Origin: Hydrogenovibrio kuenenii DSM 12350
GTDB taxonomy: Bacteria > Pseudomonadota > Gammaproteobacteria > Thiomicrospirales > Thiomicrospiraceae
Assembly: GCF_000526715.1 (NCBI RefSeq)
Contig: NZ_JAGP01000001.1
Coordinates: forward strand, 620,001-684,000
Direction of reading: 5' to 3'
DNA: 64,000 nt
This document shows, piece after piece, positions 52,345-61,875 of this stretch; position 1 is the stretch's first letter; every line of letters begins with the position of its first letter. Position numbers and translations under genes: made by a program. Under the pieces are notes generated by a model, which worked only from the letters and a program-made list of their open reading frames with translations, did no database searches and was not told the origin of the DNA.

Positions 52345-52737
52345 ATTTTTTCTTCTTAGTTTCTTGTTTTTTTTATTACATGTCTTTCGTGTAACCCCTT
52401 CTTGATTATTTTTGTCCTTGTTTTGTGCCTTTTTATCTATTTTTTGTAAAAAATCCCCACTTACCACCACTTTTTTCTAAAAAAATGAATTTAATACTAT
52501 ATGTGGTGTTCTATTTTTATTTCCGATGTATATATGGTGTTTTTGTTGCTGGGTTGTGAAATTTGTTTTTGTTCAATGTATTGCATTTATAACCTTAATC
52601 TCTTCTTGATGTATTACTTGTAACTTATTGATTTAGTTGAATTTGAAAAAAGTTATATTTTGGTATTCATCCTTGTCTAGATCTCGCTAAGTTATTGGTC
52701 TGTATGGAAAAAGTATACAAAAACGCTATGGGGTTGC
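52345..52737. other. AT-rich intergenic region before the dcw cluster
   Basis: Between rnpB and the mraZ promoter; very T-rich, with no reading frame, RNA gene or clear repeat visible. With the promoter region it makes a 461-base gap. Confidence 0.6.
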
Positions 52738-52766
52738 TTGACAGTGGGGTTTAAGTTGAATATAGT
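52738..52766 (+). promoter_or_regulatory. dcw cluster promoter
   Basis: Consensus -35 TTGACA (52738-52743), 17 bases, TATAGT (52761-52766). It is the best promoter match in the window and is overlapped by the MraZ-type repeats. Confidence 0.88.
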
Positions 52767-52798
52767 GGCGTCAAGTGGAGAAATGTGGTGTAAAGTGG
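52765..52798 (+). promoter_or_regulatory. MraZ operator: four GTGG repeats, 10 bp period
   Basis: GTGG at 52765, 52775, 52785 and 52795, exactly 10 bases apart, between the -10 box and the mraZ start, with a further GTGGGG at 52744. MraZ is known to bind spaced direct repeats with a TGG core in its own promoter, so these are the probable autoregulatory sites. Confidence 0.82.
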
Positions 52799-52805
52799 AA
52801 ACATA

Positions 52806-53264
52806 ATGTTGTTTTTCAGAGGTATAAATTCAATCAACATGGATACAAAGGGAAGGTTAGCAATTCCCAAAAAGTATCGTGAGTCGATTGAGGAAGCGAG
52901 CGAAAGTCAATTGGTGGCAACCATTGATTTAAATAGCCCGTGCCTGCTGATTTACACCATGGATGAATGGGAAGTGATTGAGCGAAAGCTGATGTCATTA
53001 CCCAATATGGATCCACAAGCCAGATTGGTTCAGAGGCTTTTGCTTGGGCATGCTACTGAGATGGAAATGGATTCTCAAGGGAGAATTCTTTTGCCGAGCA
53101 TGCTGAGAGATCATGCAAAGCTAGATAAAAATGTGATTTTGCTTGGGCAGGGAAATAAGTTTGAGCTCTGGTCGCAAGAAGCATGGGATGCCTCTCGACC
53201 AGATATGTTGGATACAGCTTCGGCGGGTGATGTGTCTGACGCGCTATCAACATTGAGTTTGTAG
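52806..53264 (+). CDS. mraZ: Transcriptional regulator MraZ
   Basis: A 152-residue protein of two AbrB-like repeats, each with the DxxGR signature: MDTKGRLAIPKKYR (about residues 13-26) and MDSQGRILLPSMLR (about 83-96). It forms a ring and represses the dcw cluster through the GTGG repeats directly upstream. GTGGAAAC before the ATG serves as a weak ribosome site and is itself part of the operator. First gene of the cluster. Confidence 0.96.
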   Translation: MLFFRGINSINMDTKGRLAIPKKYRESIEEASESQLVATIDLNSPCLLIYTMDEWEVIERKLMSLPNMDPQARLVQRLLLGHATEMEMDSQGRILLPSMLRDHAKLDKNVILLGQGNKFELWSQEAWDASRPDMLDTASAGDVSDALSTLSL

Positions 53265-53267
53265 TTT

Positions 53268-54200
53268 ATGGAGACTCAGGAGCAATTCTCGCATTACTCA
53301 GTAATGCTGAAGGAATCCGTAGAAGGGTTGGCAATAAAACCGGATGGTATTTACGTTGATTGTACTTTTGGTCGAGGCGGACATAGTCGGGCAATATTAG
53401 ACAAGTTAACGTCGGGTAAATTGTTGGCAATTGATCAAGATCCTGAAGCCATTGAGTACGCACAAAATAATTTTAAACAAGATGGCTTTGAGATTCAGTA
53501 CGGTAGTTTTGAGCAATTAAAAGACTATTGTGAGGCCAGAGGCTGGCTGGGAAAAGTAGATGGCGTTCTGATTGATTTGGGGGTTTCTTCCCCTCAGTTA
53601 GATGATGCTGCTAGAGGGTTTAGCTTTATGCGTGAGGGGCCTCTTGATATGCGAATGAATCCAGAGCAGGGTTTGAGCGCTAAAGAGTGGCTTGCTCAAG
53701 TGGATGAAAAAACACTGGCTCAAGTATTGAAGCAATACGGAGAAGAGCGGTTTTCAGGGCGTATAGCTCGAGTCATAAAAGAAGCTGTTCAGCAAGGTCA
53801 TTTGGAAACAACACTGGATCTTGCAGAGTTGGTAAAAAAAGCATCGCCAAAAACTGAAAAAAATAAGCATCCTGCTACGCGGACGTTTCAAGCGATTCGT
53901 ATAGCGGTTAACCGCGAGTTGGATGTGTTAAAGAATGTGTTGGAAGCTGCAGTTGCAGTGTTATCGCCAGGAGGGCGGTTGTCGGCTATCAGCTTTCATT
54001 CGCTAGAAGATAGAATTGTGAAGCAGTTTATTAGAGATCAGTCTCAGATGAAGGATCTGTTTCCAGACTCTCCGGTGCAGTTGGAAGTGGTTGAACCTAT
54101 TCTGAAGAAAGTAGGGAAACCAATTTTTCCATCAGCCGAAGAGTGTAAAGAAAATCCGCGTTCACGTAGTGCGGTATTGCGAATTGCGCAAAAAATTTAA
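53268..54200 (+). CDS. rsmH: 16S rRNA m4C1402 methyltransferase RsmH
   Basis: A 310-residue methyltransferase (MraW). Motifs HYSVMLKESVEGL, DCTFGRGGHSRAIL (SAM site), DLGVSSPQLDDAARGFSF and SFHSLEDRIVKQF are intact. It N4-methylates C1402 of 16S rRNA. It starts 3 bases after mraZ, without its own Shine-Dalgarno, so it is translationally coupled. A terminator-like hairpin follows, before ftsZ. Confidence 0.97.
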   Translation: METQEQFSHYSVMLKESVEGLAIKPDGIYVDCTFGRGGHSRAILDKLTSGKLLAIDQDPEAIEYAQNNFKQDGFEIQYGSFEQLKDYCEARGWLGKVDGVLIDLGVSSPQLDDAARGFSFMREGPLDMRMNPEQGLSAKEWLAQVDEKTLAQVLKQYGEERFSGRIARVIKEAVQQGHLETTLDLAELVKKASPKTEKNKHPATRTFQAIRIAVNRELDVLKNVLEAAVAVLSPGGRLSAISFHSLEDRIVKQFIRDQSQMKDLFPDSPVQLEVVEPILKKVGKPIFPSAEECKENPRSRSAVLRIAQKI

Positions 54201-54208
54201 GGTAGCTG

Positions 54209-54234
54209 CCTCGCGCTAATGCGGTGAGGTTTTT
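54209..54234 (+). terminator. Hairpin with T-run between rsmH and ftsZ
   Basis: CCTC/GAGG outer stem and CGC/GCG inner stem around a TAAT loop, then five T. It would reduce readthrough from mraZ-rsmH into ftsZ. Confidence 0.6.
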
Positions 54235-54281
54235 ATTAAGACGGACAAGTTTTTTAACGTGTGTTGTAAGGGGAGAGTCAC

Positions 54282-55451
54282 ATGAAGTTTAATCTGCAAG
54301 AAACCATTCCAGAAGATGCTGGTATGCCAAAAATAAAAGTCATCGGTCTCGGTGGCGGCGGCGGAAACGCTGTTGATTATATGGTTCGCTCTCAAGTAGA
54401 GGGTGTTGATTTTGTTTGTGCAAATACTGATGTTCAAGCACTTAAAAATTCAAGTGTTGAAACTTGTATTCAGCTAGGTTTGAATGGTTTAGGTGCTGGT
54501 GCGAATCCTGAAAAAGGGATGGAAGCAGCTAAGGAAAATATTGAACAGGTCAAGGAAGTGCTTAAAGGTGCTGATATGGTCTTTATTACTGCTGGTATGG
54601 GCGGTGGTACTGGAACAGGTTCAGCTCCAGTTGTTGCGCAAGCGGCAAGAGAAATGGGTATCTTGACTGTTGGTGTCGTAAGCAAGCCTTTTGGTTTTGA
54701 AAGACGTCACAAGGTTGCCGAAGCCGGGATTGCACAACTTGAAGAGCATGTTGATTCTTTAATTACAGTGCCTAATGACAAGCTACTAAAAGTTTTAGGT
54801 AAAGATTTTGTACTAGCCAAGGCTTTTGATTATGCAAATGAAGTTTTGCATGGTGCGGTACAGGGGATTTCTGAACTGGTAACTCGTCCAGGTATGATTA
54901 ACGTCGACTTTGAAGATTTGCGTACAGTTATGAGTGAGCGTGGTGTAGCTATGATGGGTGTCGGTCATGCGAGTGGTGAAGATCGAGCAATCAAAGCAGC
55001 AGAAAAAGCGATTGCCAATCCTTTGCTAGAAGATATTTCCGTTTCTGGTGCAAAAGGCTTACTTGTTAACATTACTTCTGGTTTGGATTTTACACTTGGT
55101 GAGTTCAATGAAGTAGGTGAGGTAATCGACCAAGTTGCTTCTGAAGATGCAAAAGTTATTATCGGAACTTCGATTGATGAAACCATGACGGATGAAATTC
55201 GTGTAACCGTTGTAGCAACTGGACTGAGTAACGTTTCAGGAAGCGGGCAGCGCCCTGAAATGGTTAAACCAAACCTTCAAGCTGTTGAAGCAAATAAAGC
55301 AGAAGAAAAGCAGCAGGTATTGGAAGAGGTCGAGAAAGCCCCTGAAGTTGTGCGACCAAAAATGGTTGTTAATGGTGGTGTGACGGCAAGTGTTGAGTCA
55401 AATTCCAATTACTTGGATATCCCAGCATTTCTTCGTCGTCAAGCCGATTAA
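54282..55451 (+). CDS. ftsZ: Cell division protein FtsZ
   Basis: A 389-residue tubulin-like GTPase, complete. Residues 107-113 are the GGGTGTG GTP motif, FGFERR and the T7-loop region MINVDFEDLRTVM are present, and the C-terminal peptide YLDIPAFLRRQAD is intact for FtsA/ZipA binding. Strong GGGGAGAG ribosome site. Position is unusual: in related bacteria ftsZ follows ftsA, near the end of the dcw cluster, not between rsmH and ftsL. It is bounded by hairpins on both sides, so it may be separately transcribed. It is either a relocated sole copy or a second ftsZ. Confidence 0.97.
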   Translation: MKFNLQETIPEDAGMPKIKVIGLGGGGGNAVDYMVRSQVEGVDFVCANTDVQALKNSSVETCIQLGLNGLGAGANPEKGMEAAKENIEQVKEVLKGADMVFITAGMGGGTGTGSAPVVAQAAREMGILTVGVVSKPFGFERRHKVAEAGIAQLEEHVDSLITVPNDKLLKVLGKDFVLAKAFDYANEVLHGAVQGISELVTRPGMINVDFEDLRTVMSERGVAMMGVGHASGEDRAIKAAEKAIANPLLEDISVSGAKGLLVNITSGLDFTLGEFNEVGEVIDQVASEDAKVIIGTSIDETMTDEIRVTVVATGLSNVSGSGQRPEMVKPNLQAVEANKAEEKQQVLEEVEKAPEVVRPKMVVNGGVTASVESNSNYLDIPAFLRRQAD

Positions 55452-55458
55452 TTGGTTT

Positions 55459-55484
55459 GACCGATAGGAATTAGCTTATCGGTC
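55459..55484 (+). terminator. Hairpin between ftsZ and ftsL
   Basis: Perfect 8 bp stem GACCGATA/TATCGGTC with a 10-base loop, 8 bases after the ftsZ stop. No strong T-run follows, so partial termination or mRNA processing is likely. Confidence 0.6.
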
Positions 55485-55499
55485 CATTTGCTCGGCAGC

Positions 55500-55874
55500 A
55501 TGGTGATGCAATCTCTCCCCGGTTCACGTCAGTTTAATTTATTTAACTGGCAACGGACCATTGCACTCCTGCTGTTGGGTATTATTTGTTTTCTTTTCAT
55601 TTTAATTGTTCAGGTTCAGCATCAAGTTCGACATCTTGAAACTCGCTATGCGAATGCCCTCCAAAAAGAAGTTGAGCTTCACCAGGATTTTGGCAAACTT
55701 ACTTTAGAATTACATCATTTAACAGCTTTAGCTCGTGTTGAGGAAGTTGCAACCAAGCAATTGAACCTTACTATTGATAAAGCACCTGATAAAAACAACG
55801 TTCAAACAATTTTTCTTGATCCTTTACCTGTAGATCAGTCAGCTACTTTTAAAAAAGGAATCTCAGGTGAATAA
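55500..55874 (+). CDS. ftsL: Cell division protein FtsL
   Basis: A 124-residue bitopic protein; ATG at 55500 chosen among close alternatives (TTG 55488, ATG 55506), none with a strong ribosome site. One membrane helix (IALLLLGIICFLFILIVQV, about residues 23-41) is followed by a periplasmic coiled coil (about 45-90). With FtsB and FtsQ it activates FtsWI for septal wall synthesis. It overlaps ftsI by 8 bases. Confidence 0.9.
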   Translation: MVMQSLPGSRQFNLFNWQRTIALLLLGIICFLFILIVQVQHQVRHLETRYANALQKEVELHQDFGKLTLELHHLTALARVEEVATKQLNLTIDKAPDKNNVQTIFLDPLPVDQSATFKKGISGE

Positions 55875-57747
55875 CCATTTTCAATACCAAAGAATTAAGC
55901 GAGACACGGTTGTCTATAGCTTGGTTTTTATTTTGTTTATGGTGGTCCTTGCGAAAGCCTTCGATGTTCAGATCGTCCAATCTTCATTTTTGCAAAATGA
56001 AGGTAATAAGCGACAAATTCGTACCATGACGATTCCAGCCCCTAGGGGAGAAATTTATGATCGAAATGGTAATTTGCTTGCTCTGAGTACACCTATTGAT
56101 TCTATTTGGGTCGATCCCAAAATCCTAAGCTATTATCTTGACCCTGTTCAACAGCAACAAAACGCAATCAAAGAACATTTAAGTGTGAAGGATGTGCAAA
56201 AACAGCAGGCACAAATTTCGCAAGATGTTAAGCGTTATAAAGAAATGCTTCGTATTTTAGGACTAGATGAGAAAAATATTACTCAGACTCTATTGGCAAA
56301 GAAAAACAAGCGATTTTTGTATATAAAACGTAGCGTGTTGCCTCCTGTTACCAGACAGGTCGAAAACTTGGATGTACCTGGAGTTTTTATACAAAATCAA
56401 TATAAACGTTATTATCCAGCAGGCGAAATACTTGGACATGTTGTTGGCTTTACCAATATAGATGATAAAGGGATTTCAGGTATTGAGAAGGCTTATGACA
56501 AATGGCTGACTGGTCAGCAGGGCAAAAAAGAAGTGATTAAAGACCGCGCGGGCAGAGTCGTTGATTTTGTTAAAGACTTGGTGCCCGCGAAGCCAGGGCA
56601 TAGCATTACATTAAGTATCGATAAGGATATTCAATTCTTTCTTTATCATGCGCTAAAAAAAGCCTATATTCGTCATCAAGCAAAATCAGTTCAATCGGTT
56701 ATCCTGGATGCAAAGACTGGTGAAATTCTGGGTATGGCAACCATTCCAAGTTTTAATCCAAATAATCGAAGTCAATTACAAGGTAGTCGATTAAGAAACA
56801 GAGTAATTACTGATGTTTTTGAACCGGGGTCACCTGCTAAGCCTTTTATTATTTCAAAAGCACTCGACTTAGGTTTGATTAAGCTGGATACAATCATAGA
56901 TACTTCACCAGGTGCAATGTGGATACAAGGTCAGCGCATTACAGATACAAGTGATCACGGCAAGTTAACCCCGCAGGGTATTATCGAGAAATCCAGTAAT
57001 ATTGGTGCCAGTAAAGTTGCCTTCAAAATGACGCCAGATCAAGAGTGGCAGATGTTAAACGGGGTTGGCTTTGGTCAAGATTTGGGGATTTATTTACCAG
57101 GAGAATCTATTGGCTACATGAAGTCTCCTGTTGAATGGCAAAAAATTGATCAGGCATCTGCTTCATTTGGCTATGGGTTTAATATCAACCTGCTTCAGTT
57201 GGCAAGAGCGTATACCATTTTTGCCAACCATGGTGTACTTGAGCCGGTATCTATTTTGAAATTGACGTCAAAGCAACTGACAGAGCGATTAAAGAAAACA
57301 GAGAAAACCAAGGCTTATGGTATAAAAAATGGCAATGAAAAAGATATCGGCTTAGATACAAATTACTCAGCAACAGAGGTTCATCGAGTTATTTCTGCTA
57401 AAACTGCTGATGAAGTTTTGGCTATGATGCAAACAGTCGTTTCCCCAGAGGGAACGGCGAAGAAAGCAAGAATACCAGGGTATACAGTTGCGGGCAAAAC
57501 AGGTACTGTCCATAAAACAAAAGTTGGTGGTTACCATCAAAACGAATATTTTTCTGTATTTGTTGGATTAGTGCCAGCGTCAAACCCGAAGTATGTGATG
57601 GCAACGGTGGTGAATGAGCCGAGCCGAGGCGTGTATTATGGTGGTTTAGTGGCGGCGCCGATTTTTAAGGAAGTGATGCAAGATGTTTTGCGCATCAAAA
57701 ATGTACCGCCAGATCAAACCCCAACAAGTCATAAGGAGGAAAGATGA
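55867..57747 (+). CDS. ftsI: Peptidoglycan transpeptidase FtsI (PBP3)
   Basis: A 626-residue bitopic penicillin-binding protein; GTG start at 55867 with AAGGA 11 bases upstream. Membrane helix about 14-32; pedestal domain with PAPRGEIYDRNGNLLA; transpeptidase domain with EPGSPAK (Ser322, Lys325), SSN in KSSNIGASK and KTG in AGKTGTVHK. It cross-links septal peptidoglycan. Overlaps murE by four bases. Confidence 0.96.
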   Translation: MNNHFQYQRIKRDTVVYSLVFILFMVVLAKAFDVQIVQSSFLQNEGNKRQIRTMTIPAPRGEIYDRNGNLLALSTPIDSIWVDPKILSYYLDPVQQQQNAIKEHLSVKDVQKQQAQISQDVKRYKEMLRILGLDEKNITQTLLAKKNKRFLYIKRSVLPPVTRQVENLDVPGVFIQNQYKRYYPAGEILGHVVGFTNIDDKGISGIEKAYDKWLTGQQGKKEVIKDRAGRVVDFVKDLVPAKPGHSITLSIDKDIQFFLYHALKKAYIRHQAKSVQSVILDAKTGEILGMATIPSFNPNNRSQLQGSRLRNRVITDVFEPGSPAKPFIISKALDLGLIKLDTIIDTSPGAMWIQGQRITDTSDHGKLTPQGIIEKSSNIGASKVAFKMTPDQEWQMLNGVGFGQDLGIYLPGESIGYMKSPVEWQKIDQASASFGYGFNINLLQLARAYTIFANHGVLEPVSILKLTSKQLTERLKKTEKTKAYGIKNGNEKDIGLDTNYSATEVHRVISAKTADEVLAMMQTVVSPEGTAKKARIPGYTVAGKTGTVHKTKVGGYHQNEYFSVFVGLVPASNPKYVMATVVNEPSRGVYYGGLVAAPIFKEVMQDVLRIKNVPPDQTPTSHKEER

Positions 57748-59339
57748 AAAGCTTTCAAGAGCTGGTTGACTTTTTGGCAATAGATTTGCAAGAGCACTAT
57801 TTACCTCAAGATAATGAGGCGATATTGACTCAAGCCTTAAAAAACCTTTTTACAAATTCCTCTGAGATGGCCCAAGGTGGCGTATTTTTGGCGCTTGCAG
57901 GAACGCAAAAACATGGTATTGAATTCTTGGATCAGGCTCTTGAAAAAGGGGCTGTTTGTGTCATAACAGATAAAATGCCAGCAGAACCCGTAGCACTTCA
58001 AATTCCATTATTGATGATTGACGATCTAGCCCAGCGTTTAGCGGGTCTTGCAGATTGGTTTTATCAAAGACCCAGTCAAAAAATAAAAGTGATTGGCATT
58101 ACGGGTACCAATGGTAAAACATCAACGGCGCATTATATTGCGCAGATATTTAGCCAATCTTACTCCGTGGCAATATTGGGAACACTGGGTAATGGTGTTT
58201 TTGGGGCCTTGTTGCCTTCAGCCAATACGACTCTTGAGGTTGTATCGCTTAACCGTAAACTCTATGAGTTTGTTCAATTAGGCGTGGATTATGTGGTTAT
58301 GGAAGTTTCATCCCATGCGATCGCGTTGGGTCGGATTCAGAATATAAGGTTTGAAGCTTTAGCTTTAACACAGGTTACGCGAGATCACCTAGATTTTCAT
58401 GAAACAGAAGAAGCTTATCGTGAAACCAAGGCACGCCTGTTTTTGGAGTTTCCTGCTAAATTCAGAGTGTTAAATCTATCTGATGAGCTTGGTAAAAGCC
58501 TTATGGAAACGCTTGTACAAAGTGTTGGCGAGAAAGTGTTTGGTTATGCGTTAAATGATGATCTGTGCAACCAAGCTAGAATGAATTTACACCCTGAACT
58601 GGATGCCAGTTTTACTTGCGTAACTTTTCAGGAGTTGACTCTATTACCTTCAGGTATGGAGGGAGAGATTTCAATATCTAATTTGGGTGAGGATAACCCA
58701 AGTTCGACACAAATTTCACAGATGCCTTTTTTATCGAACCTGATGGGAAGTTTTAACGCGGAAAACTTACTTTGTGCGGTAACCGTTGCGCTTGGCTGTG
58801 GGTTGGATTTTCCTGCAATTGAAGATGGAATTAAACTTCTTTCTCCAGTAAGTGGGCGAATGGAAAAGGTTAATGAGCATCCATTAATTTTGATTGATTA
58901 TGCGCATACACCAGATGCACTGGACTCAGCATTAAATGCGGTAAAACAGCACTTTTCTACTGAAGATATGAAATTATGGTTGGTGTTTGGCTGTGGTGGT
59001 GATAGAGATGCAGGCAAGCGACCGCTTATGGGAAAAGTTGCGGAACAATTGTCTGATCAAATTGTGATTACCGATGATAATCCTCGTAATGAAGACCCGG
59101 AACAAATTGCAGACCAAATTCGTCAAGGCATGTCTAGCTCGGCTGATGTAGAAATTATTCATGATCGAGCGCAAGCCATAGAGTATGCAATTCGTCATGC
59201 GGAACCTCAGGATGTTGTGCTAATTGCCGGTAAAGGACATGAAAATTATCAAGAAATTCAAGGGCAACGTTATTTTATGAGTGACGCCGTGTTGACAGAT
59301 TTAACGTTAAGAGACCTTGAGAAGGAAACCAATACATGA
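57744..59339 (+). CDS. murE: UDP-MurNAc-tripeptide synthetase MurE
   Basis: A 531-residue Mur ligase. ATP loop GITGTNGKTSTAHY (about residues 118-131), EVSSHAIALGR, and the DDNPRNEDP motif, in which DNPR marks the meso-diaminopimelate-adding type. It therefore adds mDAP to UDP-MurNAc-Ala-Glu in the cytosol. Slightly longer than E. coli MurE (495). Overlaps ftsI and murF by four bases each. Confidence 0.96.
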   Translation: MKSFQELVDFLAIDLQEHYLPQDNEAILTQALKNLFTNSSEMAQGGVFLALAGTQKHGIEFLDQALEKGAVCVITDKMPAEPVALQIPLLMIDDLAQRLAGLADWFYQRPSQKIKVIGITGTNGKTSTAHYIAQIFSQSYSVAILGTLGNGVFGALLPSANTTLEVVSLNRKLYEFVQLGVDYVVMEVSSHAIALGRIQNIRFEALALTQVTRDHLDFHETEEAYRETKARLFLEFPAKFRVLNLSDELGKSLMETLVQSVGEKVFGYALNDDLCNQARMNLHPELDASFTCVTFQELTLLPSGMEGEISISNLGEDNPSSTQISQMPFLSNLMGSFNAENLLCAVTVALGCGLDFPAIEDGIKLLSPVSGRMEKVNEHPLILIDYAHTPDALDSALNAVKQHFSTEDMKLWLVFGCGGDRDAGKRPLMGKVAEQLSDQIVITDDNPRNEDPEQIADQIRQGMSSSADVEIIHDRAQAIEYAIRHAEPQDVVLIAGKGHENYQEIQGQRYFMSDAVLTDLTLRDLEKETNT

Positions 59340-60751
59340 AGTGGTCGTTGGATAATTTGATCGAGGCCACTGGCGGTACATTGCTTGGTCAACAAGACTC
59401 TGCCGTTGGCTTTAATTCAGTATCCACCGACAGTCGTGAAGTTGATGCAGCTAGTCTTTATATCGCGATTAAAGGCGTAAGATTCGATGGGCATGGCTTC
59501 ATTCAACAAGCGGTGCAACAAGGGGCTGCTGTCATATTGTCATCTGAAGTTATTGAGACATCTGTTCCGGTGGTTTTGGTAAAAGATACTCGTATTGCTC
59601 TAGGCCTTTTTGCAGCGTGGCACCGTCAACAAATGCCGTTGAAAAAGCTCATTGCCATTACGGGTAGCAATGGCAAAACCACCTGTAAAAATATGGTTCA
59701 GCACTTATTATCCAAACACGCGAATGTATTGGCGACACAAGGTAACTTGAACAACGATTTTGGTGTGCCGAGAACACTACTACAAATCACTGAAGAACAT
59801 GAGTATGCGGTCATTGAAATGGGCGCAAACCATTCAAAAGAAATTGAATATGTAACGCAAATAGCTAAGCCTGATATTGCATTGATTACAGTGGCAGCAG
59901 CTGCACATCTTGAAGGATTTGGCTCATTGGAAGGGGTTATTCAGACCAAAGCCGAAATCTTATCTGGCTTGGAAGACAATGCAGGTGTCGCAGTGTTGAA
60001 TAGCGATTCGCCAGGTATCGATATTTGGCGCCTGATGTGTCATGACAGAGGCTTGAGAGTCTTGACTTTTGGTTCAACAAATATTTCCGATGTGCATTAT
60101 GAGAACTTTGAGCAATCCCCTCAAACAATAGAGTTTGATGTGCAAACGCGTGATAGCGAATTTTTTGGTATGACTAGACTGCATGCTGTAGCGCCATTAT
60201 TGGGTGAGCATAATGCAAAAAATGCTTGTGCCGCCTTAACTGTAGCAATGGCTTGCGGTTTTGAGTTAGATGACTTGATACCCAGCCTGGCAGATTTTGG
60301 TGGGGTTGTTGGACGGCTACAGAAAGTGAATTTGCCGAATGGTATTTTGATTGACGATAGCTATAATGCAAACCCAGATTCAATGAAGGCAGCGTTAAAA
60401 ACACTTATAGGTTTGCCAGGCGATAGTATTGCTTGTTTAGGTGCTATGGCAGAGATTGGTGAGACGTCTGTAATCGCTCATGAAGAAGTAGCACGTTACG
60501 CTAAATCTATCGGAGTGCCTTATTTGCTTGTTTATGGTGAAGGGGCAAAGCCCATGGTGAAAGCATTTGGTGCTGGTGCCTATTGGTTTGACTCTCATCA
60601 GGATTTAGTTACCAAAGCCGTTGAACTTATGCAGGCACATAATCTTAACCATTGCCTGGTAAAGGGCTCGCGCTCCAGCCGTATGGAACTAGTCAGTCAG
60701 GGCATCTTGCAGTGCATGAATGACCAAACTTTAGAATCACAGAACACTTAG
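59336..60751 (+). CDS. murF: UDP-MurNAc-pentapeptide synthetase MurF
   Basis: A 471-residue Mur ligase. The ATP loop ITGSNGKTTCKNMV, the EMGANHSKEIEY motif and IDDSYNANPDSM are typical of MurF. It adds D-Ala-D-Ala to the tripeptide precursor. An exact copy of the dispersed 19 bp repeat (60280-60298) encodes part of IPSLADF in this gene. mraY follows after 9 bases. Confidence 0.96.
   Translation: MKWSLDNLIEATGGTLLGQQDSAVGFNSVSTDSREVDAASLYIAIKGVRFDGHGFIQQAVQQGAAVILSSEVIETSVPVVLVKDTRIALGLFAAWHRQQMPLKKLIAITGSNGKTTCKNMVQHLLSKHANVLATQGNLNNDFGVPRTLLQITEEHEYAVIEMGANHSKEIEYVTQIAKPDIALITVAAAAHLEGFGSLEGVIQTKAEILSGLEDNAGVAVLNSDSPGIDIWRLMCHDRGLRVLTFGSTNISDVHYENFEQSPQTIEFDVQTRDSEFFGMTRLHAVAPLLGEHNAKNACAALTVAMACGFELDDLIPSLADFGGVVGRLQKVNLPNGILIDDSYNANPDSMKAALKTLIGLPGDSIACLGAMAEIGETSVIAHEEVARYAKSIGVPYLLVYGEGAKPMVKAFGAGAYWFDSHQDLVTKAVELMQAHNLNHCLVKGSRSSRMELVSQGILQCMNDQTLESQNT
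60280..60298 (+). repeat. Dispersed 19 bp repeat, copy 9 (exact)
   Basis: ACCCAGCCTGGCAGATTTT within murF, sense strand, encoding part of IPSLADF. Confidence 0.8.
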
Positions 60752-60760
60752 GATAGTCTT

Positions 60761-61846
60761 ATGTTAATTTATTTAACCGAATTTCTAGCGCACTACATTT
60801 CAGGTTTTGGTGTTTTCAAATACATCACCATGCGCACAATTATGAGTGTTCTAACGGCGCTGATGCTGTCCTTCATAATCGGGCCTAAAGTCATTCGCTG
60901 GCTGATTCGCCTGAAGGTTGGTCAAAGTGTACGTTTGGATGGCCCAGAAACCCATTTAGTAAAAACGGGCACACCGACAATGGGCGGTGTGATGATTTTG
61001 TTTTCCGTTACCATTTCAGTTCTTTTATGGGGGGATTTGACCAATCACTATTTGTTGATTGTCACGCTTACCATGCTGGCTTTTGGTGTTATAGGCTTTA
61101 TTGACGATTACAAAAAAGTGGCCTACAAAGATCCCAACGGTATGCGTTCTCGTACCAAATACCTTTGGCAATCGATTGTCGGTTTGATTGCGGCTTACAG
61201 TCTTTTTTCTTTGGCACAAGTACCGGCTGAGCACCAGTTATTGATTCCGTATATGAAAGATACCTTCATTAATTTAGGGGCATGGACGGTTGTTTTATCC
61301 TATTTTGTGATTGTCGGAACCTCTAATGCAGTAAATCTAACTGATGGTTTGGACGGGTTGGCGATTATGCCGACGGTTATGGTCTCTGCCGCTTTGGGTA
61401 TATTCGCCTATATGACAGGTCACCTGTACTTTTCAGCTTATCTAACCATTCCTTATATTCCAGGTGTAGAAGAATTAACGATTTTTTGTGCAGCCTTAGC
61501 AGGAGCGGGTTTGGGATTCCTTTGGTTTAATGCTCACCCTGCGCAAGTGTTTATGGGTGATGTAGGTTCTTTGTCTATCGGTGCTGCACTTGGCGTGGTT
61601 GCCGTGGCCGTGAAGCAAGAATTGATTCTGTTTATTATGGGTGGAATTTTTGTTGCAGAAACCCTATCGGTGATTTTGCAAGTAGGATCCTACAAGCTCC
61701 GCAAGGGTAAACGCATTTTCTTGATGGCGCCTTTGCATCATCATTTTGAGCAAAAAGGTTGGCATGAATCTCAAGTGATTGTTCGTTTTTGGATTATCAC
61801 CATTTTCTTAGTGCTGATTGGTCTTGCTAGTTTGAAAATTCGCTAA
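60761..61846 (+). CDS. mraY: Phospho-MurNAc-pentapeptide translocase MraY
   Basis: A 361-residue membrane enzyme with ten helices. Conserved segments are [28 protein letters not shown] (catalytic Asp pair), [28 protein letters not shown] and [12 protein letters not shown]. It transfers phospho-MurNAc-pentapeptide to undecaprenyl phosphate, making lipid I. Length equals E. coli MraY. Confidence 0.97.
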   Translation: MLIYLTEFLAHYISGFGVFKYITMRTIMSVLTALMLSFIIGPKVIRWLIRLKVGQSVRLDGPETHLVKTGTPTMGGVMILFSVTISVLLWGDLTNHYLLIVTLTMLAFGVIGFIDDYKKVAYKDPNGMRSRTKYLWQSIVGLIAAYSLFSLAQVPAEHQLLIPYMKDTFINLGAWTVVLSYFVIVGTSNAVNLTDGLDGLAIMPTVMVSAALGIFAYMTGHLYFSAYLTIPYIPGVEELTIFCAALAGAGLGFLWFNAHPAQVFMGDVGSLSIGAALGVVAVAVKQELILFIMGGIFVAETLSVILQVGSYKLRKGKRIFLMAPLHHHFEQKGWHESQVIVRFWIITIFLVLIGLASLKIR

Positions 61847-61875
61847 TCTTAAATTATTTTTAAAGGAAAACAAAC

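Noticed and set aside
52700-52722. LexA-like box before mraZ
   Set aside because: CTGT and ACA are present but with wrong spacing for CTGT-N8-ACAG.
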